From Roseomonas acroporae (GTDB lineage: Bacteria; Pseudomonadota; Alphaproteobacteria; Acetobacterales; Acetobacteraceae), in NCBI RefSeq assembly GCF_023223525.1, contig NZ_JALPRX010000034.1, forward strand, positions 44,727-108,726: 64,000 bases of DNA. Direction: 5' to 3'. Of the stretch, positions 57,642 through 64,000 are shown piece after piece. A program made the translations under genes and the position numbers. Position 1 is the stretch's first letter, and each line of letters opens with the position of its first letter. A model generated the notes under the pieces. That model worked only from the letters and a program-made list of their open reading frames with translations, did not search any database and had not been told where the DNA came from.

Positions 57642-58586
57642 TCACCCCTCCGGCATGCGCAGGAGCCGCGCGAATTGCGCCAGCTCCGCCGCGTTCAGGT
57701 CGGACACCGCCTGGAAGGCCATCCCGTCCCGCGTCCAGGCCAGCACGTTGTAGCCCTGCGCCGAGCGTGCTCCCTCCATGCCCGCGCCGGGCCGGACGAA
57801 CAGGTTGATGACGTGCAGGCCGCGCCGATAGACCAGCGCCGCCACCGGCCGGCCATCGAGGAAGTCGAGCCGCCCGCCCACCAGCGGGAAGCCCTGCCCG
57901 GCGAGGTCCCGCACCGGCGGCGCGAAGTCGACGCGCCCCTCGAACCAGGGCTTGACCGTGTGCCGGTCCTCGGAGGCCACGTCCACCAGATGCCCCGGCT
58001 GCAACGCGCGCAGATGCGCCGCCACCGCCTCCGGGAAGGGCGGCGCCCGGCCGGGGGGCGGCAGCAGGAGCAGAACCGAGGCGGCAAGGGCCAGCCCCGC
58101 GCCGAAGGCGGCGCCATGGGTCCAGCCGGTCCGGCGGCGCCAGGACGGCCGGATCGTCGCCGGCACCGGCAGGGCACCCCCGTGATCCGCCCGCCTGGCC
58201 CCGGCCGCGCCGCCGGGCGCCGCGGCGGCACCGGCCGTCGCCGCCGGCGTGACGGCGGCCGCGGCATCGGGTCGCCCCGGGGCGGAGACGGCATCCGCGC
58301 GCCTGGGCCCGGCCGCCTCCGGCTGCGCCGCCAGCGCCGCGCGCAGCCGGGCCGGCGCGGCGTGGCGGGTCAGCCCGGCGCGCAGCCGTTCCGACAACGC
58401 CCCCAGCTCCTCCCGCAGCGCGGCGCAGCCGGGGCAGCGCGCGACGTGGACGGCCAGCTCGGCGGCGGCGGCCGCGTCCAGCTCGCCGTCCAGCTCGGCC
58501 TGCACCAGCAGGCGCCGGTCCTCGCAGGGGCCGGGACGGCCGGGCTCGGGATGGTCGGGCATGGGACGATCGGGCACGGGGCTCAC
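57642..58586 (-). CDS. anti-sigma factor with zinc-finger domain
   Basis: 314 residues from GTG 58586, which overlaps the sigma gene stop (GTGA); an ATG at 58562 is an alternative. N-terminal anti-sigma domain: ELDGELDAAAAAELAVHVARCPGC with H47, C51 and C54 of the HxxxCxxC zinc motif. Then an alanine/proline-rich linker, one membrane helix (AAFGAGLALAASVLLLL), and a periplasmic sensor region (VDVASEDRHTVKPWFEGRVDFAPPV in sections) of the ChrR/RseA-like kind. It would hold the sigma factor inactive until an envelope or oxidative signal arrives. Confidence 0.9.
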   Translation of the reverse strand: MSPVPDRPMPDHPEPGRPGPCEDRRLLVQAELDGELDAAAAAELAVHVARCPGCAALREELGALSERLRAGLTRHAAPARLRAALAAQPEAAGPRRADAVSAPGRPDAAAAVTPAATAGAAAAPGGAAGARRADHGGALPVPATIRPSWRRRTGWTHGAAFGAGLALAASVLLLLPPPGRAPPFPEAVAAHLRALQPGHLVDVASEDRHTVKPWFEGRVDFAPPVRDLAGQGFPLVGGRLDFLDGRPVAALVYRRGLHVINLFVRPGAGMEGARSAQGYNVLAWTRDGMAFQAVSDLNAAELAQFARLLRMPEG

Positions 58587-59107
58587 CGCGCGGCCGCCAG
58601 CAGGGCGCGCCGTGCGCGCCAGAGCCGGGACATGACGGTACCGATGGCGACGCCGGTCACCTGCGCGATCTCCCTGTAGCTCAGCTCCTCCAGCTCCCGC
58701 AGCACCAGGCACTCGCGCAGCTCCTCGGGCAGCGCCGCCAGGGCGCCGTCCAGCCGCTCCAGCGCCTGCCGCCGCGCGAAGGCCGCCTCGGGATCGCCCG
58801 GGGCGTCGCCCAGGGCATCGCCGAACGGCGGCGCCGGCGGCGCGGCCACCGCCTCGCCCTCCAGCGGCACCTCGGCGAGCCGGCGGCGCGCCCCGATGGC
58901 GGCATAGGCGGCGTTGCGCACGATGCGCAGCAGCCAGGGCCTCACCGCGCCGCGCCGCCCGTCCTGGTAGCGCAGGGCGCGCAGCAGCGCCTCCTGCACC
59001 ACGTCCTCCGCGACCGCGGGGTCGCGGACCAGCCAGCGCGCGAGGTTGTAGGCGGCATCGAGGTGCGGCAGCACGTCCCGCTCGAACTCGGAGGCCGTGG
59101 GCGGCAA
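58583..59107 (-). CDS. ECF-type RNA polymerase sigma factor
   Basis: 174 residues. Start chosen at TTG 59107 because GGAGGATCGCC precedes it directly; longer frames reach upstream but lack a ribosome site. Region 2: LPHLDAAYNLARWLVRDPAVAEDVVQEALLRALRY in sections, GAVRPWLLRIVRNAAYAAI; region 4: LAALPEELRECLVLRELEELSYREIAQVTGVAIGTVMSRLWRARRALL in sections. It would direct transcription of a stress regulon, likely including its own operon. It follows the cupredoxin and metallophosphoesterase genes on the same strand, with the anti-sigma gene coupled downstream. Confidence 0.92.
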   Translation of the reverse strand: MPPTASEFERDVLPHLDAAYNLARWLVRDPAVAEDVVQEALLRALRYQDGRRGAVRPWLLRIVRNAAYAAIGARRRLAEVPLEGEAVAAPPAPPFGDALGDAPGDPEAAFARRQALERLDGALAALPEELRECLVLRELEELSYREIAQVTGVAIGTVMSRLWRARRALLAAAR

Positions 59108-59195
59108 GGCGATCCTCCGCGCGGGCGGGCGGCCGGCCGGTCCGGTCCCGGCACGGCGGCGGCGATCCGGACCGGCGGGCGGGGCCGGCACCGGC

Positions 59196-59534
59196 TCATC
59201 TCACCACGACCACGCCCTGCATGCGCGAGTGCAGCGAGCAGTAGTACGGGAATCGGCCCTCCCGGTCGAAGCGGAACGCGAACCGCTCGTCCGTGTCCAG
59301 CGGCGCGGAGCGGAAGGCGCGCGGCGCGTCGGCGGCGACGACGTCGTGCGGGATGTCGTCGCGGTTGGTCCAGACGATGGTGGTGCCGGGCGCCACGGCG
59401 ATCTCGGCCGGGCCGAAGGCGAAGTCGGCGATGTCGACGGCGACGGCGGGCGGCACGACGACGGACGGCGTGGCCGCCGCCGGCAGCAGCGCGAGGAACA
59501 GACCAGGCGACAGGCGGACGATCGGGCCTCGCAC
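59196..59534 (-). CDS. cupredoxin (plastocyanin/azurin-like) periplasmic protein
   Basis: 112 residues; GTG start at 59534, 4 bases after the phosphoesterase stop. Leader LFLALLPAAATPSV, then the cupredoxin fold: VDIADFAFGPAEIAVAPGTTIVWTNRDD, with copper ligands H63, C99 (YYCSLH), H102 and M105. Small blue copper protein acting in the periplasm as electron carrier or copper buffer. Next to the ECF sigma gene; its redox role may couple to the stress response. Confidence 0.92.
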   Translation of the reverse strand: MRGPIVRLSPGLFLALLPAAATPSVVVPPAVAVDIADFAFGPAEIAVAPGTTIVWTNRDDIPHDVVAADAPRAFRSAPLDTDERFAFRFDREGRFPYYCSLHSRMQGVVVVR

Positions 59535-59538
59535 GGGC

Positions 59539-60486
59539 TCAGGCCCCGAGCGGCGTGTCGATGACGGCGAGCGGCGACTCTCCCCGCACCTCCGCCACCC
59601 GCGTGATTCCGAGCAGCGCGCGCAGCCGCCCCGGCGGCACGTCCCGCACCGGCCCCGGCGAGGCCGCGGCGCCCGGCGCCGGCTGCGGGAAGGCGGTGGA
59701 GCGGGCGGTGTGGAAGGCGCATTGCCCCTCCACCTTCTGCATCACCTGGTGGATGTGCCCGTTCAGCACCGTGACCGAGCCGAAGCGGCGCAGCAGCGCC
59801 AGCGCCTCGGCCGCGTCGTCCGTGCCCCAGCCCCAGGGGGCGTGCACGGTCCAGAGCGGGACATGCGCGAACACCACCACGGGCTGGCTGGCGGCGCGGC
59901 CGGCGAGGTCGTCGCGCAGCCAGGCGAGCTGCTCGGCGCCGAGCCGCCCCATGCCGCCCGGGCGCAGGTCCTGCACGTTGTTCAGCCCGACGAAATGCAC
60001 CCCGCCCTGGTCGAAGGCGTACCAGCCGCGCGCCCTGCCCGGCTCGGCGCCCAGGGCGGAGCGGGGCGTGAAGCGGGCGAAGAAGCCGCGCCCCTCCTCC
60101 ACCAGCACGTCGTGCTCGCCGGGCACGTAGTGGGTCTCAAGCCCGGCCTCGCCGGCGATCTGCCAGGCGACGTCGAATTCCGGCTCGCGCGAGAGGTGGC
60201 TGACATCGCCGGTGTGCAGCATCAGCGCCGCGTCGCCCCTGCCGGCCCGCACCAGCGCCATCGCCTCGCGGTAGGTGCCGGCCGGGTCCGGGTTGGGCGG
60301 GTTAGCGAAGCCGAGATGGCTGTCGCTGACCTGCACGAAGGCGAGCCCGCCGCCCGCCCCGGCGGCCTCGGCCGAGCCCAGCAGCGTGGCGCGCGGCACG
60401 CCGCCCTGCACCCGCCAGAGCAGCCCGGCCCCGGCCCAGGCCATGCAGCCCAGCGCCGCGCGCCGGCCGGTCGCGTTCCCGTCCAT
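59539..60486 (-). CDS. Tat-exported metallophosphoesterase
   Basis: 315 residues. Leader with GRRAALGCMAWAGAGLL (Tat type). Metal-binding motifs of the calcineurin-like family: DSHLGF, LHTGDVSHLS, VPGEHDV (the usual GNHD reads GEHD), FAHVPLW and NGHIHQVMQ. Periplasmic phosphodiesterase or phosphomonoesterase of unknown substrate. First gene of the minus-strand set phosphoesterase, cupredoxin, sigma, anti-sigma and probably catalase. A 189-base gap separates it from the divergent CoA-transferase gene. Confidence 0.92.
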   Translation of the reverse strand: MDGNATGRRAALGCMAWAGAGLLWRVQGGVPRATLLGSAEAAGAGGGLAFVQVSDSHLGFANPPNPDPAGTYREAMALVRAGRGDAALMLHTGDVSHLSREPEFDVAWQIAGEAGLETHYVPGEHDVLVEEGRGFFARFTPRSALGAEPGRARGWYAFDQGGVHFVGLNNVQDLRPGGMGRLGAEQLAWLRDDLAGRAASQPVVVFAHVPLWTVHAPWGWGTDDAAEALALLRRFGSVTVLNGHIHQVMQKVEGQCAFHTARSTAFPQPAPGAAASPGPVRDVPPGRLRALLGITRVAEVRGESPLAVIDTPLGA

Positions 60487-60675
60487 CCGAACCTCCGTTC
60501 CCCGACGGGATGCCCGATCGGGAACGGCCCGGATTTATTCCCGCGCCCGGATGGAATTGCCGGCGCGCCCGGCGGGGCGGCGAGGGTGGGGCGGCAAGTG
60601 CCCGCCCCTAGCCGCCTCCACCACCCCGGCCTAACCTGCGCGCAAGCGGAAGCGGCCAGCGGAGAGGAACGGACC

Positions 60676-61920
60676 ATGCCGGACAGCCACGGCGAGAGCG
60701 GCGCAGGGACCGGCACGGCGGGCGGCGCCGACGCGGCGCGCGCCCTGCCGCTCGCCGGGCTGCGCGTGCTGGACCTGACCCTGGCGCGGGCCGGCCCGAC
60801 CTGCGTGCGCCACCTCGCCGACTGGGGCGCCGACATCGTCAGGATCGAGCCGCCCCCGAGAGACGGAACCGACGGCGACGGCATCACCGGCGACCGCGAC
60901 GGGTTCGACTACCAGAACCTGCACCGCAACAAGCGCGCCCTCCGGCTCGACCTGAAGCACCCGGACGGCCATGCCGCCTTCCTGCGCCTCGCCGCGACGG
61001 CCGACATCCTGGTCGAGAACATGCGCGTGCCGGTGAAGCACCGGCTGCGCATCGCCGATTCCGACCTGCGCCCGCTGAACCCGCGCCTGATCTACGCCTC
61101 GATCTCGGGCTTCGGGCAGACCGGGCCCTATGCCGGGCGCGGCGGGGTGGACCAGATCGCCCAGGGAATGGGCGGGCTGATGAGCATCACCGGCGAGCCG
61201 GGGCGCGGGCCGATGCGCGTCGGCATCCCGGTCAACGACCTCTCGGCCGGCAACCTGCTGGCGCTCGCCGTGGTCATGGCGCTGTACGAGCGCGAGCGGA
61301 CCGGGCGCGGCCGATACGTCCACACCAGCCTGCTGGAGACCGAGGTCTTCATGCTGGACTTCCAGGCCAGCCGCTGGCTGATGGACGGCGAGGTGGCCGG
61401 GCAGGCCGGCAACGACCACCCGACCAACATCCCGATGGGCGTCTTCCCCACCGCCGACCGGCCGATCAACATCGCCGCCTCCTCGCCGAAGCTGTGGGAG
61501 GCGTTCTGCCACGCGGCGGAGCGGCCGGACTGGCTGGCCGAGCCCGGCTGGCAGACGCCGGAGGGCCGCAGCGCCGACCGCGCCCGCGTCAACGCGGCGA
61601 TCGCCGGGGCGACGCGGGCGCGGCCCTCGGAATGGTGGATCGCGGCGCTGGAGGCCGCGGGCATCCCCTGCGGGCCCATCAACACCATCGACCAGGTGTT
61701 CGCGGACCCGCAGGTGCGCCACCTCGGCATGGCGATGCCCTACCGGCACCCGCGGCGCGGCGAGACGCATCTCGTCGCCTCGCCGATCCGCATGGAGGGG
61801 CACGAGACGGGCGTGCGGCTGCCGGTGCCGGGGCCGGGCGAGCACGGCGACGAGATCCTGGCCGAGGCCGGGCTCTCCCGCGACGAGATCGGGCAACTGC
61901 GCAGCAAGGGCGTTATCTGA
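60676..61920 (+). CDS. CaiB/BaiF family CoA transferase (class III)
   Basis: 414 residues from ATG 60676 (GGAGAGGAACGGACC). Family start GLRVLDLTLARAGPTCVRHLADWGADIVRIE, core ENMRVPVKHRLRI, SGFGQTGPYAGRGGVDQIAQG, and the catalytic aspartate D188 in GIPVNDLSAG. It moves CoA between acids, forming an acyl-CoA. The crotonase-like gene starts immediately after the stop codon, so the two likely work in one acyl-CoA pathway. The N-terminal 25 residues are low complexity. Confidence 0.94.
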   Translation: MPDSHGESGAGTGTAGGADAARALPLAGLRVLDLTLARAGPTCVRHLADWGADIVRIEPPPRDGTDGDGITGDRDGFDYQNLHRNKRALRLDLKHPDGHAAFLRLAATADILVENMRVPVKHRLRIADSDLRPLNPRLIYASISGFGQTGPYAGRGGVDQIAQGMGGLMSITGEPGRGPMRVGIPVNDLSAGNLLALAVVMALYERERTGRGRYVHTSLLETEVFMLDFQASRWLMDGEVAGQAGNDHPTNIPMGVFPTADRPINIAASSPKLWEAFCHAAERPDWLAEPGWQTPEGRSADRARVNAAIAGATRARPSEWWIAALEAAGIPCGPINTIDQVFADPQVRHLGMAMPYRHPRRGETHLVASPIRMEGHETGVRLPVPGPGEHGDEILAEAGLSRDEIGQLRSKGVI

Positions 61921-62730
61921 ATGGCGAGCGACGAGATGGAACTGGCGGGCGGGAAGATCCTGGCGAGCAGCGAGGAAGGCATCGGCCGGGTGGTGTTCAA
62001 CCAGCCCGAGAAGCGCAACGCCATGTCCGTGGAGATGTGGGAGGGCATGGTGACCGCGCTCGACCGCTTCGAGGCGGACGCGGCGGTGCGCGTGGTGGTG
62101 CTCTCGGGCGCGGGCGACAAGGCCTTCGTCTCGGGCGCCGACATCAGCCAGTTCGAGAAGAACCGCGCCAGCGCCGACGCGCAGGTCGAGTACGACAAGA
62201 TCACCAGCGCCGGCCGCCGGCGCCTCGCCGCCTTCGGCAAGCCGCTGATCGCGCAGATCCACGGCTTCTGCCTCGGCGGCGGCCTCGGCATCGCGATGAA
62301 CTCGGACCTGCGCATCGCGTCGGACGACGCGCAATTCGGCATCCCGGCCGCCAGGCTCGGCATCGCCTACACCTTCGACATGGTGCGCCAGCTCGTCAGC
62401 CTGGTGGGGCAGGCGCATGCGCGCATGGTGCTCTACACCGGCGAGCGGATCGGCGCCGCCGAGGCCGAGCGGATCGGGCTGGTCAACCGCGTCGTCCCGG
62501 TGGCCGGGCTGGAAGCCGAGGTGACGCGGCTCGCGCGCATCATGGCCGCCAACGCGCCGCTCACCATCCGGGCCGCGAAGCTGGCGGTGACGGCGGCGAT
62601 CCGCGACGAGAGCGCGCGCGACATGCCGGCGCTCGACGCCGCCATCGCCGCCTGCTTCGACAGCGAGGACTACCGCGAGGGGCGGCGCGCCTTCGCCGAG
62701 AAGCGCAAACCGGCATTCAGGGGGCGCTGA
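61921..62730 (+). CDS. enoyl-CoA hydratase/isomerase (crotonase) family protein lacking both usual glutamates
   Basis: 269 residues, starting directly after the CoA-transferase stop. Crotonase fold with IGRVVFNQPEKRNAMSVEMW, SGAGDKAFVSGADISQFE (oxyanion hole) and HGFCLGGGLGIAMNSDLRIA. The two acidic catalytic residues of hydratases are replaced: GGGCELAM reads GGGLGIAM, and FGQPE reads FGIPAARLG. It therefore probably catalyses a different crotonase reaction (decarboxylation, isomerisation or hydrolysis) on the CoA ester made by its neighbour. Confidence 0.92.
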   Translation: MASDEMELAGGKILASSEEGIGRVVFNQPEKRNAMSVEMWEGMVTALDRFEADAAVRVVVLSGAGDKAFVSGADISQFEKNRASADAQVEYDKITSAGRRRLAAFGKPLIAQIHGFCLGGGLGIAMNSDLRIASDDAQFGIPAARLGIAYTFDMVRQLVSLVGQAHARMVLYTGERIGAAEAERIGLVNRVVPVAGLEAEVTRLARIMAANAPLTIRAAKLAVTAAIRDESARDMPALDAAIAACFDSEDYREGRRAFAEKRKPAFRGR

Positions 62731-63024
62731 GGCGTCGCGGCCCGGCCGGCGGCGGCCCGCGCGGGGCCACCGACCGAGGCGCCCCCGGCGGAAGCGATGC
62801 CGGGCGGCAGCGATGCCGGGCGCCGGCCACGCTGCTTCCGCCCTCGGAAAGCGGTCGCCGGCGGCTTGACCCGGCGGGGACCCGGCGTGGTAGGAGTCGC
62901 GGGCGCCAGGCACCGCATCGCCCTCCGGGCCATGCCCCTGCCTGCCGAGGGCAGCGTCCAGGGTTGGGCACCATGCGGTCGCCACGATGCGAGCGCCACG
63001 ACCGGGAAGGGCTGCGTTCCGCCG
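62731..63024. other. 294-base leader/intergenic region before the ExoD-like gene
   Basis: Holds a -35-like TTGACC (62866-62871) and GTAGGAG (62890-62896), a possible promoter with about 18 bases between. The frame of the next gene is open back to 62797, but the residues are low complexity and no ribosome site supports an earlier start. Confidence 0.4.
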
Positions 63025-63723
63025 ATGCACGGTAGTTTCGACTCGGTGCGGGTCCCCCCGCCCCCGGAGGCCAAGGCGTTCCCCGGCGCCGGCCCGACGA
63101 AGGCGGAACGGCCGCCGCCGGATTCCGCGTGCTCCGCCCCGATCTCGCGCCTCGTGGCCGAGGTGGTGGCGCGCTGCCCGGGCGAGCGGATCACCCTCGG
63201 CGAGATCGCCTCGGTGTTCGGCGACCGCGCCTTCGGCCTGCTGATCCTGCTCTTCTGCCTGCCCTCGCTGCTGCCCGGCATGGCCTGCGTGTTCGGCTTC
63301 CCGATGCTGCTGCTCGGCGTGCAGATGGGGCTCGGCTGGCGCCGGCCGCACCTGCCGCGCTTCCTGGCCGAGCGGCGCATCAGGCGGGAGGACCTGCTGC
63401 GCCTGGCCAGCTCCTCCTCGGCCTGGATCGCACGCGTGGAGCGCTACGTGCGGCCGCGCCCGGGGATCTTCATCTCGCCCTGGGGCGACCGGGTGTTCGG
63501 CTGGCTGACCGCCTACGTCGCCCTGATGCTGATCCTGCCCGGCCCCGGCACCAACGGGCCGCCGGCCTTCGGCAACATCGTCATGGCGCTCGGCCTGGTC
63601 GAGCACGACAACAAGGTGATGGGCTGGGGCGTGGCGCTGACGGTGCTGGGCTGCCTGTTCGCCACGGTGGTGCTGTTGGCGCTGCTCTGGTTCGGGGCGG
63701 CGATCCTGCACTGGCTGTTCTGA
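63025..63723 (+). CDS. exopolysaccharide synthesis ExoD-like membrane protein
   Basis: 232 residues from ATG 63025; an ATG at 62932 would add 31 residues without leader features. The ExoD core starts at ISRLVAEVVARCPGERITLGEIASVFGDRAFGLLILLFCLPSLLPGM in sections, followed by QMGLGWRRPHLPRFLAERRI and helices at LTAYVALMLILPGPGTNGPPAF and WGVALTVLGCLFATVVLLALL. Four or so membrane segments. ExoD was named for a role in exopolysaccharide production in Sinorhizobium; the biochemical role is unknown. It appears to be a single gene. Confidence 0.87.
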   Translation: MHGSFDSVRVPPPPEAKAFPGAGPTKAERPPPDSACSAPISRLVAEVVARCPGERITLGEIASVFGDRAFGLLILLFCLPSLLPGMACVFGFPMLLLGVQMGLGWRRPHLPRFLAERRIRREDLLRLASSSSAWIARVERYVRPRPGIFISPWGDRVFGWLTAYVALMLILPGPGTNGPPAFGNIVMALGLVEHDNKVMGWGVALTVLGCLFATVVLLALLWFGAAILHWLF

Positions 63724-64000
63724 GGCGGCGCGGCGCCGGCCGGAGCATTTCCAGACCGGGTGTCCTCATCCGGAGCGGATCGCCGGCGGCGGGCACGCCC
63801 GGAGGCTTGAAGCCGTCCCGATGACAAAGGCATGCGGCGAGCCGCAGCCCCGGCTGGACCGCGGTCCGCCGTGGAGCCGGGGCGGCGCGTCCGCCGCGGG
63901 CAACGGCCCGCCCGCGGCAGGCCACCGTCCCGGGTGGAACGGCTGCCCGTTGCGGGCGGCCTCGAAGGGGCGCCGACCGGCGCCCCCCCCCCCCCCCCCC
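63724..64000. other. window end: repeat-like segment and C homopolymer, no gene seen
   Basis: 277 bases without a supported gene. GGAGCATTTCCAG at 63741-63753 resembles GGAGCATTTTCAAG at 34022-34035, and GTGTCCTC follows in both settings (GCGTCCTC at 34040), so a relative of the double-hairpin element may begin here. The last 18 bases (63983-64000) are all C, which may mark a contig end or an assembly artefact. Confidence 0.5.

Noticed and set aside
60631..63711. Long minus-strand open frame (1026 codons)
   Set aside because: Antisense to CoA transferase, crotonase and ExoD-like genes; no recognisable domain.
1..64000. tRNA, rRNA or known riboswitch genes
   Set aside because: No cloverleaf with a GGTTCGAATCC-type T arm, no rRNA-like conserved stretch and no recognised riboswitch core was seen on either strand while reading; a covariance-model scan would settle it.

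Overview
This is a very GC-rich (about 70% or more by eye) chromosomal stretch from an alphaproteobacterium, most likely an Acetobacteraceae member of the Roseomonas type. The evidence is GapR (DUF2312), the alphaproteobacterial-type PyrE, an Rrf2-led SUF operon, a GTTC-N7-GTTC LexA box, many TctC/Bug solute receptors and GC-rich hairpin repeats between genes. The genus is inferred from style and was not checked against a database. I see no tRNA, rRNA, CRISPR array, IS element or prophage.

Layout: (1) 1-7077 (+): the end of a molybdenum-hydroxylase gene set (FAD and 2Fe-2S subunits), an amidohydrolase, an NMT1-type receptor, a class III extradiol dioxygenase with LigB and LigA parts fused, an aldehyde dehydrogenase and a gamma-glutamyltransferase-like protein. 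This looks like a catabolic set for a hydroxylated aromatic or N-heteroaromatic compound. (2) 7272-12729 (+): a MarR regulator and a complete branched-chain-amino-acid-type ABC transporter. (3) 12745-16301: a TctC receptor, a hydroxyisobutyrate-dehydrogenase-like enzyme and a carboxymuconolactone-decarboxylase-like protein, divergent from a GntR/FCD regulator that shares a palindromic promoter region with them. (4) 16568-24091: gapR, small proteins, a TctC receptor, a small gene behind a LexA box, Bcp peroxiredoxin, an ADP-forming acyl-CoA synthetase, an SDR and a hydrolase. (5) 24408-31183 (+): the SUF iron-sulfur operon (Rrf2 regulator, SufB, C, D, S, U, T and A). (6) 31215-35138 (-): a MATE exporter, a 2-hydroxyacid dehydrogenase and a TctC receptor.

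(7) 35352-47808 (-): a tightly packed 14-gene catabolic operon. Reading with transcription it encodes a taurine/NMT1-type ABC transporter (three genes), an SDR, an alpha/beta hydrolase, an IclR regulator, a ThDP enzyme, an aspartate-dehydrogenase-like enzyme, an aldehyde dehydrogenase, a PDR/VanB ferredoxin reductase, two small proteins (one resembling a serine-recombinase helix-turn-helix), a Rieske oxygenase and a RidA-like protein. A TTGACA promoter with GTTC/GAAC dyads precedes it. (8) 48206-53049 (+): a five-gene predicted transmembrane electron-transfer set (PepSY-TM protein, DUF2271 protein with an ApbE-type flavinylation motif, DUF4198 protein, ApbE, membrane-anchored NADPH flavoprotein) behind a Fur-like box. 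(9) 53198-64000: an ELM1-like protein, PyrE, a TctC receptor, a stress-type set (catalase-like protein, anti-sigma, ECF sigma, cupredoxin, metallophosphoesterase), a CaiB-type CoA transferase with a crotonase, and an ExoD-like membrane protein. The window ends in an 18-base C run.

The most interesting leads are the flavinylated electron-transfer cluster, the recombinase-like small protein in the Rieske operon, the LexA-box gene, and a family of modular hairpin elements between genes (5425-5660, 11866-12065, 35189-35345, with a looser relative at 21996-22214).
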